Assembly (NCBI GenBank): GCA_965237775.1
Contig: OZ250155.1
Coordinates: 1,488,001-1,552,000 of the forward strand
Reading direction: 5' to 3'
From: CATOSP01 sp965237775
GTDB lineage: Bacteria; Chloroflexota; Dehalococcoidia; Lucifugimonadales; UBA3495
DNA length: 64,000 nucleotides
Shown: piece by piece, positions 33,729 through 42,219 of the stretch
Numbering within the stretch: position 1 is the stretch's first letter
Layout: the number at the start of each line of letters is the position of its first letter
Notes under the pieces: model-generated
What the model was told of the DNA's origin: nothing
Databases searched by the model: none
What the model saw: the letters and a program-made list of their open reading frames with translations, nothing else
Program-made: the position numbers and the translations under genes

Positions 33729-33895
33729 GTCGGCCTCCGTGGTTAACTGACGTTGGTTTAGGGACGTTGTTGAGCCGTGGTCCCGCACGGAGTATACTAC
33801 CAAAAATTTGATCGTAAGAACTTAATGGCGGTCATCCAGGGGCGCGGGCCGCCCAAGAATCCACCTCCGAAATCTGCTTGGAGCGAGCAAAAGAT

Positions 33896-34186
33896 ATGGA
33901 CCTTGGCCCCGAAACTAAGTTCAGCAAATTCCCGGCGACCGTACACATGGGAGACTGGTCGTTCTTCCTCGTCCAGAGCAAAGGCCAGTATAGGCTCTTT
34001 TCCAGCATCTGCCCCCACGCTGGCAGCGAGGTTGTGGACTGGGGCAATACGTTCATGTGCCCGAGCCATGGTTGGCGCTTCGAGCAGGACGGTGGGGAGT
34101 GCATCAACGGGCCCATGGCCCGCATGATGGCCTACGAAGTGACCGTGAAAGACGGGCACCTTTTCGCCGACGTTCCGCTCGATTAA
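33896..34186 (+). CDS. Rieske [2Fe-2S] protein
   Basis: A 96-residue single Rieske domain. The cluster ligands are in CPHAGSE (C-x-H) and CPSHGWRFE (C-x2-H). Such small ferredoxins donate electrons to oxygenases or nitrite-reductase-like enzymes. The start may be ATG 33896 or TTG 33878. It precedes a nitroreductase-family gene by 93 bases, which could be a redox partner. Confidence 0.85.
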   Translation: MDLGPETKFSKFPATVHMGDWSFFLVQSKGQYRLFSSICPHAGSEVVDWGNTFMCPSHGWRFEQDGGECINGPMARMMAYEVTVKDGHLFADVPLD

Positions 34187-34279
34187 GTGTTGCCGCATCC
34201 GTAGCCTACGGGTCCACAGACCACGTCCGTTACACATTCAAATTATGCCAACGATCCGACCCTAAATCCGGGGGCGAAA

Positions 34280-34903
34280 TTGGAAGAGATAGGACTATTC
34301 GAGGCCATGGGCTCCCAGCGCCAGATCACCCGGTTCAAGCCGGACCCGGTGCCCAGGGAAGCCATCGATCAGATCATCGACGCGGCCACCAAGGCGCCCA
34401 GCGGCGGCAATAGCCAGCCCTGGGAGTTCGTCGTCGTCACCGACCCGGACAAGATTAGCAAGATCGGGACCATCTACCGCGAGTTGTGGTTGGGTGCCCG
34501 GGGCGACACACCGGCCCCTGGAGAGACCTCGGTTTACCGGGCGGCGCGGTACCTGGCCAACCACTTTCACGAGGTCCCGGCGATGATCTTGATCTGCGTC
34601 GACCACTCCAGGGGAGGCAACTACACTCCCGGAGAACCCATCGAGCGGGGGAGGCAAGCTTCGTCAATTTGGCTGGCGGTGCAAAACCTCTTCTTGGCCG
34701 CCCGGGCTCTAGGGCTTGGCACCCGCATCACCACCACGCATATCCGGCGCGAGGACGAAGTGCGCGAATTGCTGGGTATCCCAGACTACGTGGAAACCGT
34801 CTGCCTGACCCCCCTTGGATACCCTAGAGGCAACTTCGGTCCCACTACGCGGCGCCCAGCGTCCGAAGTCACTTCCTACAACCAATGGGGAGACCGCGGC
34901 TAA
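34280..34903 (+). CDS. Nitroreductase family flavoprotein
   Basis: A 207-residue FMN-binding protein with R-Q-I-TRFKPDPVPREAID near the N terminus, the family hallmark ATKAPSGGNSQPWEFVVV (FMN contact), ASSIWLAVQNLFLAARALGLGT in the centre, and a GYPRGNFGPTTRRP tail. NAD(P)H-dependent reduction of nitro, quinone or iodinated substrates is typical; the specific substrate is unknown. TTG start. Confidence 0.85.
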   Translation: MEEIGLFEAMGSQRQITRFKPDPVPREAIDQIIDAATKAPSGGNSQPWEFVVVTDPDKISKIGTIYRELWLGARGDTPAPGETSVYRAARYLANHFHEVPAMILICVDHSRGGNYTPGEPIERGRQASSIWLAVQNLFLAARALGLGTRITTTHIRREDEVRELLGIPDYVETVCLTPLGYPRGNFGPTTRRPASEVTSYNQWGDRG

Positions 34904-34913
34904 GCCTGGGAAT

Positions 34914-35690
34914 TCATAACGCGGTCCAACCGCCATCGACGATTAACAGGTGGCCGGTCGTGGCGTTGGCGGACGGACTGGCAAGGTAGACCGCCGCCCC
35001 TACCAGTTCCTCCGGCTCCATGCGCCGCCCGAGGGGCATGTGGGCTTCCATCTCCAATTCCACCTCCGCCTCTGGACGCGTGTCCGCTTCCTGTAACCCC
35101 GGCGTCGTCGTCGGCCCTGGTCCGATGGCGTTCACGGTAATCCCATATTTGATCCATTCCAGGGCCAATACCCGAGTCAGGTTAGCCACGCCTCCTTTGC
35201 TGGCGCAGTAGGCCGCCCGGTCGGGACGGGCAACAATGGCCAGTTGCGACGCGATATTGATGATCCGCCCTCCGCCCTGAGAAATCATTTGGCGTGCCGC
35301 CGCCTGGGCACAGAAGAACACGCCCTTTAGGTTGGTGTCGAGGACCGCGTCCCAGTCTTCTTCTGTTACTTCCAGCGCGGGTTGCCGTCTGCGAATCCCC
35401 GCGTTATTCACCAGGATGTCCAGCCGCCCGAAATTCCGTACCACCTCGCCGATCGTCTCCCGAATGCTGCCGAGGTCCAGGACGTCCAGCGAATAGGAAC
35501 GGGCGTCGCGGCCGAGAGCCGATATCTCAGATGCGGCTTCCCGAGTTTGGTCTGAACTCGCGGGTATATCGGAGACGGCAACCCGCGCTCCGGCCTGGGC
35601 CAGTCCGACGGCCAGGGCCCGGCCAATCCCCCTGGCGGAGCCGGTGACCAACGCAACTTTGCCCTCCAGATTCAACCCTTGATATAACAT
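34914..35690 (-). CDS. SDR family oxidoreductase
   Basis: A 258-residue classical SDR. Cofactor motif TGSARGIGRA near 16, NNAG near 95, catalytic Ser in NIASQLA, and YCASK near 160. SDIPASSD after strand 2 suggests NAD preference. The sequence resembles gluconate/3-oxoacyl reductase-type SDRs; the substrate is not assignable. Convergent with the nitroreductase gene. Confidence 0.88.
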   Translation of the reverse strand: MLYQGLNLEGKVALVTGSARGIGRALAVGLAQAGARVAVSDIPASSDQTREAASEISALGRDARSYSLDVLDLGSIRETIGEVVRNFGRLDILVNNAGIRRRQPALEVTEEDWDAVLDTNLKGVFFCAQAAARQMISQGGGRIINIASQLAIVARPDRAAYCASKGGVANLTRVLALEWIKYGITVNAIGPGPTTTPGLQEADTRPEAEVELEMEAHMPLGRRMEPEELVGAAVYLASPSANATTGHLLIVDGGWTAL

Positions 35691-36058
35691 TTGAGTCTAC
35701 CTCCATTGGAGATTTCAGAGGAGATTTCTGACCGGCGCAATACTCGTGCGGCGCTCCGTCCGAATTCGCCTGTTGATGTTGCCTCTTTGGGTGTCGCTGT
35801 CCATATACAGGTGGTGTCAATGGGCGCTAAGGGTGGGACGAGAAATGGCGGTTAAGCTATCCCCTCACGCCCTACTTGTGCACAACTCTTGGGCAATAGC
35901 ATATCGTTGCTTGTCCGGTCGCACTAAGGAAAATAGGGTCAGTCCGTAAGAGGACAGAGTATAACTGACTTGAAACAAATGTGTTGACATACTTCTGATC
36001 TTAGATTAGACTATGCGCGCTTGCCAATGAACCCTTCAGGGGTCTGGAGATCAAGATT
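35691..36058. other. Divergent intergenic region before bfd
   Basis: About 370 bases. No gene is supported. It contains the bfd promoter and an IdeR/DtxR-like half site near its right end. Confidence 0.5.
35984..36012 (+). promoter_or_regulatory. Promoter for bfd-bfr with possible iron box
   Basis: TTGACA at 35984-35989 and TAGACT at 36007-36012 are 17 bases apart. The -10 overlaps TTAGATTAGACTA (36001-36013), which matches 11 of the first 13 bases of the IdeR/DtxR iron box; the right half is not conserved. Confidence 0.55.
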
Positions 36059-36307
36059 ATGTTCTTGTGTATGTGCAAGGGTATCCGGGTCTCTGAGGCC
36101 GTCGATGCGGCCAGATCTGGCGCCACTTCTCCTGAGGCCATGATCGAGCATTTCGGCTTCGAAGACGCCGAGTGTTGCGGCCGATGCGCGCGTGACATCG
36201 ACGCGCTGGTGATCTTGGTTACGGACGAACTCCAAAAGTCCTTGGTGAAGGTCAACGTCAGGGCTGCGGCAGAGCGCGGCTCACCAGCAGTGGCAGTCCC
36301 GAGATAG
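36059..36307 (+). CDS. Bacterioferritin-associated ferredoxin-like protein
   Basis: An 82-residue BFD-like [2Fe-2S] protein. The cluster ligands are Cys4, Cys6, Cys40 and Cys43 (C-x-C...C-x2-C), with Cys39 as an extra. Bfd delivers electrons to bacterioferritin to release stored iron. The bacterioferritin gene follows 155 bases downstream on the same strand, supporting the assignment. The tail after about residue 68 is longer than in the shortest Bfd proteins. Confidence 0.82.
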   Translation: MFLCMCKGIRVSEAVDAARSGATSPEAMIEHFGFEDAECCGRCARDIDALVILVTDELQKSLVKVNVRAAAERGSPAVAVPR

Positions 36308-36461
36308 GCAGCTAGTCTACACCACAAACAGACGTCCCTGGTTGGAATAGCCCGGCGATTGACGCGGTCAATTCGGTGGGCTATTATTTTCGCCCGGCCT
36401 CGCATGGGCGCTTCGCTGGTCTAGTATCCCAGCCATGGGTCTCCATATAGGAGGGGTTTCA

Positions 36462-36935
36462 TTGAAGGCCAAAGACGGTGTCGTAGAGCGTCTCAACAAC
36501 ATTCTCACCATCGAGCTTACGGCGATTAACCAGTACTTCGTTCAATCGGAAATGTGCAAGAACTGGGGGTTTAACCGTGTTGCGGGCAACCTCCGCTCCA
36601 ACAGCCTGGAGGAGATGAAGGATGCCCAGGAATTGATTCAGCATATCCTCTACCTGGAAGGAGTGCCCAACCTGCAGCGGATGAACCAGGTGATGGTGGG
36701 TGAGTCGGTTTTGGAGAACCTGGAACTGGACCTCCGGGCGGAGATGGGAGCGGTGGAGACCCTGACCGAGGCCATAGCCCACTGTGCCCAGGTGCAAGAC
36801 TTCACGACTCGCAACATGTTGGAAGAAATGGTGCGCTCAGAAGAGACGCACGTGGATTGGATCGAGACCCAACTTGAGACGATCAAGATAATCGGGATCG
36901 ACCTCTATCTCAACCAACAGATACACGGGGATTGA
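36462..36935 (+). CDS. bfr: Bacterioferritin with His54-to-Asp change
   Basis: Iron-storage protein of the ferritin superfamily. The TTG start at 36462 (7 bases after GGAGG) gives 157 residues beginning MKAKDGVVERLN, the usual N terminus and length. Counting from it, the ferroxidase ligands Glu18, Glu51, Glu94, Glu127 and His130 and the heme ligand Met52 are at the same numbers as in Escherichia coli Bfr. The sixth ligand, His54, is Asp (EMKDAQ). This could weaken one iron site. An ATG 27 bases upstream is a weaker start. Confidence 0.9.
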   Translation: MKAKDGVVERLNNILTIELTAINQYFVQSEMCKNWGFNRVAGNLRSNSLEEMKDAQELIQHILYLEGVPNLQRMNQVMVGESVLENLELDLRAEMGAVETLTEAIAHCAQVQDFTTRNMLEEMVRSEETHVDWIETQLETIKIIGIDLYLNQQIHGD

Positions 36936-36977
36936 TAACCTCCGTCTTCGACTCATGGCTGACCTAAGCGCCTGAAT

Positions 36978-37012
36978 CTGCCGTCTCCGTAGCGCGGGGA
37001 CGGCAGTCTTTT
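36978..37012 (+). terminator. Intrinsic terminator after bfr
   Basis: CTGCCGTCTCCG (36978-36989) pairs with CGGGGACGGCAG (36995-37006) around TAGCG, with one G-U pair, followed by TCTTTT. Confidence 0.85.
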
Positions 37013-37112
37013 CGCAACTTAAGTTTTACCGAGTATCCGGGCTATCTCCTACCTTTCGTTCTTGCTCCTTTCTCTCGCATTCAACCCCCCGGACGGCTTA
37101 TCACCCGCGGTC

Positions 37113-37376
37113 GTAACTGTTCAGACTTGATGTGTCCTTCCTACTCCCAGCCCGTCATTCCGGCCTTGACCCGGAATCCAGAAACTTTTGCAACCAGCAA
37201 CGGTCACTGTCATTGGCATTTCTGGATTCCCGCCTGCGCGGGAATGACTGGTTGCGCGGGAATGACTGGTTGCGCGGGAATGACTGGTTGCGGCTGAGGG
37301 ACATCGTTCGAGAATCATCATGGAGATGCCCGATTTGGGATTCAGCCAATCCGCGTCCTCGATTCTGAACAGTTAC
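37113..37376. mobile_element. MITE-like element, copy B (short form)
   Basis: 264 bases bounded by a perfect 13-bp inverted repeat, GTAACTGTTCAGA (37113-37125) and TCTGAACAGTTAC (37364-37376). Flanks CCGCGGTC (37105-37112) and CTGCGGTC (37377-37384) agree at 7 of 8 bases. It shares the outer parts with copies A and C but lacks their middle and instead has a short tandem repeat. Confidence 0.88.
37237..37290 (+). repeat. Three 18-bp tandem repeats inside MITE copy B
   Basis: CGCGGGAATGACTGGTTG occurs three times in perfect tandem (37237-37254, 37255-37272, 37273-37290). The unit is part of the internal palindromic arm of the element. Confidence 0.95.
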
Positions 37377-37603
37377 CTGCGGTCAACTCGCTTGACACCC
37401 ACAACCGCCAATCCTAAAATGGGGCCGCAGTTTACCCCTGACGGGGAGGCTAGCACAAGCGCCCGACATCACTCGGTTTCCCTGGGCCGCTGGGATCCTA
37501 TGACGACACAGACGGCCGGCGTGCTACATCACTATCCCCCATTTGCCCCGACGCCCCGGGGCTCTCCTGTTATCAATTCGCCGCTACCCCTGGATTCCCG
37601 CCC

Positions 37604-38578
37604 GTGAATCCCTCTTTGACCGCTGTAGAGGGCATCGAGGTTGGACACTATACCGATCTGACTCACGCCACCGGTTGCACGGTTGCGATTTGCCGCGAGG
37701 GGGCAATAGGCGGCGTCGACGTGCGAGGGGGCTCTCCTGGCACCAGAGAGACCGACCTGCTTCGTCCCGCTCACAGGGTCGACCGCGTGCATGCCGTGGT
37801 ACTGAGCGGAGGGAGCGCATTCGGGCTCGATTCGGCTTCGGGCGTCGTAGGCTATTTGGAAGAGGAAGGGGTCGGTTTCCAGGCAGGACCCGCGCTCGTC
37901 CCCATTGTGTCCGCCGCCATCCTGTTCGACCTGGGACTTATTTCCTCGGAAATACGGCCTGGACCGGAGGAAGGCCGCGCCGCTTGCCGGGCTGCCAGCA
38001 ACGCCCCCGTACCCGATGGCACCGTGGGAGCTGGCGCCGGAGCGACCGTTGCCAAGGTCAGGGGCCGCGAATTTGCCCTAAAATCAGGGATAGGTTCCGC
38101 CAGCATACGCCTGCCTCAAGGACCGGTAGTTGCTGCCCTGGTCGCGGTCAACGCCTACGGCGGAGTGGTGGACCACCGGACGGGTCAGGTAATTGCCGGT
38201 CCGAGATCAGAAGACGGGTGCGGTATGGCTGACCCGGTGGACTTGTTGCTCGGACAAGTACAGGACGCCCCCGGCGAGAGTATGTCCAACACCACGATCG
38301 GTATCGTTGCCACCGATGCCCCTTTGACTAGGGAGGAGGCAAACTACCTCGCCATGTTGAGCCACGACGGGCTAGCCATGACGGTCCGCCCTTGCCATAC
38401 GATGCGCGACGGCGACACCATGTTTGCCCTGGCAACGGGCCGCCACCTGGGGATATTCGACCTGACCACGCTGGGCGCCGCTGCCGCAGAGGTTACGGCT
38501 CGTGCCGTGATTCAGGCCGTGCGGTCGGCAACTGGGCTGGGCGGTGTTCCGGCCATAGGCGAGTTGCCCAATGATTGA
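37604..38578 (+). CDS. P1/DmpA family aminopeptidase-like protein
   Basis: A 324-residue protein of the S58 N-terminal-nucleophile family. IEVGHYTD at the N terminus, GGSAFGLDSASGVVGYLEE in the middle, and SMSNTTIGIVATDA, where self-cleavage before the nucleophile Ser/Thr is expected, are typical. The family includes beta-peptidyl aminopeptidases and L-aminopeptidases. It overlaps the next gene by 8 bases, so it is co-translated with the pantothenate-type genes, though its role there is unclear. Confidence 0.85.
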   Translation: MNPSLTAVEGIEVGHYTDLTHATGCTVAICREGAIGGVDVRGGSPGTRETDLLRPAHRVDRVHAVVLSGGSAFGLDSASGVVGYLEEEGVGFQAGPALVPIVSAAILFDLGLISSEIRPGPEEGRAACRAASNAPVPDGTVGAGAGATVAKVRGREFALKSGIGSASIRLPQGPVVAALVAVNAYGGVVDHRTGQVIAGPRSEDGCGMADPVDLLLGQVQDAPGESMSNTTIGIVATDAPLTREEANYLAMLSHDGLAMTVRPCHTMRDGDTMFALATGRHLGIFDLTTLGAAAAEVTARAVIQAVRSATGLGGVPAIGELPND

Positions 38579-39461
38579 ACGAGACGCGACGATCGGGTTC
38601 ATCGGTGCTGGCGTGCTGGGCAAGGGACTAGCGCTGGCCCTGGCGCAACACGGCTACAACGTTGCAGCCGCCAGCAGTCGCAGGCTGGAGTCGGCCCAAT
38701 GGCTTGCCGACCGGATTCCCGGTTGTCATGCATACGCCACGGGGCAAGAGTTGGCGGACGCCGTAGACCTCGTTTTCATCACAACCCCCGACTCGGCAAT
38801 TTCCCAGGTAGCGGGCTCAGTGGTTTGGCGTGCTGGCCAGGCTGTCGTCCATTGCTGCGGGGCAGCATCCTCCGAACTACTTGCCTCGGCGGCGGACTCC
38901 GGGGCGGTAACCGGAGCTTTCCACCCATTCCAGACATTCGCCGGGCTGGACACTCCCGAGGAGACCGTGCAGCGGTTGTCAGGCGTCACATTCGCGCTTG
39001 CCGGTAATGGATGGCTACCCGACTATCTCTCCCGGTTGGCCCATGACTTGGGGGGTCACCCCATTTCCATAGCCGACGCAGACAGGCCTCTGTACCATGC
39101 TTCGGCGGTCATGGTATGCGGTTACATGGTCGCCCTGATGCAGGCGGCGGCGGAATTATGGGAAGAAATCGGGTTTTCCCCTGAAGAAGCGATCAAGGCC
39201 CTGTACCCGCTATCCCTTGCCACGGTGGAAAACGTAGGCCGCAGCGGTCTGGTTGGGGCCGTTACAGGACCGGTACCGCGAGGGGATACTGAGACAATCC
39301 GTTCCCACCTGGAGTCCTTGTTTCAGAGGGCCCCGGACTTGGTCCCGCTATACAGCAGCCTTGTCAGGGCGTCGCTGCCGTTGGGGGCGCGCCGGGGAGT
39401 GGGGCCCGACGGCCTCTTGGCCATTGAGGAGTTGATCGATCATTACTCGAGCGCCGGATAA
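38571..39461 (+). CDS. Rossmann/DUF2520 dehydrogenase, possible ketopantoate reductase
   Basis: A 296-residue protein with an N-terminal NAD(P)-binding motif IGFIGAGVLGKGLALAL and a DUF2520 C-terminal domain starting around GAFHPFQTFAG and holding PLYHASAVMVCGYMVAL. DUF2520 proteins resemble ketopantoate reductases and pyrroline reductases. It lies directly before panB and panC, 18 bases from panB, with no panE in the window. Supplying pantoate is therefore a reasonable inference, not shown. Confidence 0.75.
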   Translation: MIERDATIGFIGAGVLGKGLALALAQHGYNVAAASSRRLESAQWLADRIPGCHAYATGQELADAVDLVFITTPDSAISQVAGSVVWRAGQAVVHCCGAASSELLASAADSGAVTGAFHPFQTFAGLDTPEETVQRLSGVTFALAGNGWLPDYLSRLAHDLGGHPISIADADRPLYHASAVMVCGYMVALMQAAAELWEEIGFSPEEAIKALYPLSLATVENVGRSGLVGAVTGPVPRGDTETIRSHLESLFQRAPDLVPLYSSLVRASLPLGARRGVGPDGLLAIEELIDHYSSAG

Positions 39462-39479
39462 TCGCTGGAGGTTGCAGCT

Positions 39480-40319
39480 ATGCCACGGGTAACAGTTCGA
39501 GACGTTGCCGAGATGAAGTCCAGCGGGCGGAAGATACCCATGCTGACCGCCTACGATTACACGACGGCCCTGATGGCCGACGCGGCAGAGGTCCCGATAC
39601 TGCTGGTGGGCGACAGTCTGGGCATGGTGGTTCTGGGCTACGAGTCGACTATCCAGGTGACCATGGAAGACATTCTCCACCACTGCAAGGCGGTGGTGCG
39701 CGGCTCGAAAGAAGCCATGATCGTAGCCGATCTCCCATTCATGACCTACCAGGTGGACCCGGCCCAGGCGATGGCCAACGCCGCCCGACTGGTCCAAGAA
39801 GGGGGGGCCCAGTCGGTCAAACTGGAAGGCGGAGAATGGATGGCCGAGACGGTTGCCCGGATTGTCCAGTGCGGCATTCCGGTGATGGGTCACATCGGCC
39901 TGACCCCTCAGTCTATCAACTCCTTCGGCGGGTACCGCGTCCAGGGGAGGGACCGGCGCGCCGCCGCCCAACTTCTCCAGGATGCAAAGGCGCTGGAAGA
40001 GGCGGGAGCGTTTGCCGTTGTCCTTGAGCTGGTGCCAACACAGCTTGCCGGGCTCATTTCCCGGAGGCTGACCATCCCCACCATCGGGATAGGGGCGGGT
40101 CCCGAATGCGACGGTCAGGTCCAGGTGCTGCACGACATGCTTGGACTGTTCACCGAGTTCGTTCCCCGCCATGCCAAGCAGTTCGCCACTCTCGCCGAGT
40201 CTATGAAAGAGGCGTTCACAGTGTTCAAGCAACAGGTGGAGGATGGGTCCTTTCCCACAAGCCGGCAGAGTTTCAACATGGACGAATCGGTGCTGGAAGA
40301 ACTGGCTGTCAACCCCTAA
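39480..40319 (+). CDS. panB: 3-methyl-2-oxobutanoate hydroxymethyltransferase
   Basis: PanB transfers a hydroxymethyl group from methylene-THF to 2-oxoisovalerate, the first step of pantothenate synthesis. The 279-residue TIM barrel has MLTAYDYTTALMAD, VGDSLGMVVLGYESTIQVT, the metal-ligand region with DLPFMTY, KLEGGEWM, GHIGLTPQSIN, and the C-terminal TIGIGAGPECDGQVQV and FVRHAK-like FVPRHAK. All match the family and length. GGAGG precedes the ATG. In operon with panC. Confidence 0.96.
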   Translation: MPRVTVRDVAEMKSSGRKIPMLTAYDYTTALMADAAEVPILLVGDSLGMVVLGYESTIQVTMEDILHHCKAVVRGSKEAMIVADLPFMTYQVDPAQAMANAARLVQEGGAQSVKLEGGEWMAETVARIVQCGIPVMGHIGLTPQSINSFGGYRVQGRDRRAAAQLLQDAKALEEAGAFAVVLELVPTQLAGLISRRLTIPTIGIGAGPECDGQVQVLHDMLGLFTEFVPRHAKQFATLAESMKEAFTVFKQQVEDGSFPTSRQSFNMDESVLEELAVNP

Positions 40320-40340
40320 TTCCATCCGGCGGCGGTCCTT

Positions 40341-41177
40341 ATGCAGGTAATCCGAACGGCCCGGGAGATGGCGGCGGCTTGCCGCGACGCAACCCATCCT
40401 CTGGGGTTGGTGCCAACGATGGGCGCGCTCCACGAGGGTCATCTGTCCCTGGTTCGGCAAGCCCGTGGGGAGAACGAGACGTTAGCGGCGACGATCTTCG
40501 TCAACCCGACGCAGTTCGGGGCTACAGAAGATCTGTCCACATACCCTCGCCCGCTGGAAGACGACCTGGCCGCGTTGCTCGCCCAAAATGCCGACCTGGT
40601 ATATGTCCCTCCCGTGGAGGAGGTGTACCCGCCGGGTTTCGACACGTGGGTAGACGTCCCTGGGCTGGGTGACCGTTTGGAGGGGGCGCACCGTCCCGGC
40701 CACTTCAGGGGAGTCGCCACCGTTGTTGCCAAGCTATTTGGCCTTATTCGTCCCGACCGGGCGTATTTCGGTCAGAAGGATGGGCAACAAACTGTGGTGA
40801 TTCGCCGGCTGGCCAGGGACCTGGACCTGGGCGTGGACGTGGTGGTCGCCCCCACAGTGCGAGAGCCGGACGGCCTGGCCCTGAGCAGCAGGAACGTTTA
40901 TCTGTCTGATGAAGAACGGAACGCCGCGCCTGTCGTGTACCGATCTCTGTGTGAGGCGCGGAGATTGTGGGAGGGTGGCGTTAGGGACGCGGACATGCTG
41001 CGTAGTGAAGCGCGGAGGGTATTGGACGCGGAACCCAGGGTGGCACGGATAGATTACGTCAGCGTGGCCGGCGTTGAGACCCTAGAAGAGATGGACACGG
41101 TAGATGGGCCAGCGATGGTCTCGGTGGCCGTGCAGATCGGGAGACCCAGACTCATAGACAACATAGTCCTGGGATGA
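40341..41177 (+). CDS. panC: Pantothenate synthetase
   Basis: PanC joins pantoate and beta-alanine using ATP. The 278-residue product has PTMGALHEGHLSLVRQA (the HxGH nucleotidyl-transferase motif), NPTQFG, HRPGHFRGVATVVAKLF, and YFGQKDGQQTVVIRRL, with the KMSKS-like SSRNVYLS. All are typical. It lies 21 bases after panB. panD is not in the window. Convergent with etfA. Confidence 0.96.
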   Translation: MQVIRTAREMAAACRDATHPLGLVPTMGALHEGHLSLVRQARGENETLAATIFVNPTQFGATEDLSTYPRPLEDDLAALLAQNADLVYVPPVEEVYPPGFDTWVDVPGLGDRLEGAHRPGHFRGVATVVAKLFGLIRPDRAYFGQKDGQQTVVIRRLARDLDLGVDVVVAPTVREPDGLALSSRNVYLSDEERNAAPVVYRSLCEARRLWEGGVRDADMLRSEARRVLDAEPRVARIDYVSVAGVETLEEMDTVDGPAMVSVAVQIGRPRLIDNIVLG

Positions 41178-41201
41178 CCGGCCTGGACAACTCCCCCTTC
41201 G

Positions 41202-42200
41202 TTAGTCCTGGGTAAGCTCCCTCACTGCCTCGGCGAAGGCGGGCACCACTTGTTCCCAGTCTCCGACCACCCCGTAGCTGGCCTCTTTGAAGATGTTTGC
41301 CTCGGAGTCCTTGTTAATCGCCACGATAACTTTCGCCCCGGAGCAACCGGCCAGGTGCTGGCTGGCCCCGGAGATGGCCACGGTGATGTACAGGTCCGGT
41401 GTGATAGTCTTGCCGGTGAGTCCCACCTGATAGCTGGAGGGGACCCATCCTGAGTCCACGGCGGCACGGGATGCGCCTACCGCTCCGCCCAGAAGCTTGG
41501 CCAATTCCTCCAGGTTGGCGAAGGGTTCAGGACCGCCAAGGCCGCGCCCTCCGGAGACCACTATCTTCGCGTCCTCCAGCTTGATCCCTTCCGCCTCTTC
41601 CTGGACTGTGTTGACTACCCGGCTCCTGGCCTGGGAGGAGTCAAGCTCCACGGGGAAAGAGACGACCTCGCCTTGACGCGAGGAATCCGGGTCCAGCGGC
41701 TCATAGACCTTGGGCCGTACAGCGGCGATCTGTGGGGTATAGGTGCAGCTAACCACGGCTACCGCGTTTCCGCCGTATACCGGCCGGTTGGCCAGCAGGC
41801 TCTTTGACGCGGGGTCGACGGACACTTCGAGGCAGTCTTGGGCCAGGCCGACTCCCAGACGGAACGCCAACCTGGGGGCAAGCTCCCGGCCTTCGTTGGT
41901 CCTGCCTATTAGAACGACGCGAGGGGCGACTTCGCGGCACAGAGAATCGAGCGCGGTCAGAGAGAGGTCCACGTTGTAATCGGCGAGCAGCGGATGAGTA
42001 ACGGCGTAGACTTTGTCCGCTCCGTAGGCGATGGCCTGTTGTGAGGGAACGTCCAAGGTGCTACCCAATAGACTGATGGCCAACTCTTCTCCCAGGTCAT
42101 CCGCGGCCTTGCGGCCCACGGCCAGCAACTCCCGCGACGTGGGGCTAAGCTCACCACCTATGGAATCACCCAGGACAAGTACGCCAGTCGCCTCGGGCAT
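41202..42200 (-). CDS. etfA: Electron transfer flavoprotein alpha subunit
   Basis: A 332-residue ETF alpha. The FAD-binding C-terminal domain carries VVSGGRGLGGPEPF, ASRAAVDSGWVPSSYQVGLTGKTITPDLYITVAISGASQHLAG split across the usual positions, and VAINKDSEANIF. ETF passes electrons from acyl-CoA and other dehydrogenases to the quinone pool. It follows etfB by 19 bases. No etfQO/fixC gene is present. Confidence 0.94.
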   Translation of the reverse strand: MPEATGVLVLGDSIGGELSPTSRELLAVGRKAADDLGEELAISLLGSTLDVPSQQAIAYGADKVYAVTHPLLADYNVDLSLTALDSLCREVAPRVVLIGRTNEGRELAPRLAFRLGVGLAQDCLEVSVDPASKSLLANRPVYGGNAVAVVSCTYTPQIAAVRPKVYEPLDPDSSRQGEVVSFPVELDSSQARSRVVNTVQEEAEGIKLEDAKIVVSGGRGLGGPEPFANLEELAKLLGGAVGASRAAVDSGWVPSSYQVGLTGKTITPDLYITVAISGASQHLAGCSGAKVIVAINKDSEANIFKEASYGVVGDWEQVVPAFAEAVRELTQD

Positions 42201-42219
42201 GGTGCCTCCGTTGGTATGG

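Noticed and set aside
37237..37290. Possible CRISPR-like array
   Set aside because: Three direct 18-mers with no spacers, inside a mobile element; no cas genes.
39348..40460. 370-residue minus-strand open frame
   Set aside because: Antisense to panB and panC, which have clear motifs; composition is typical of a GC-rich shadow.
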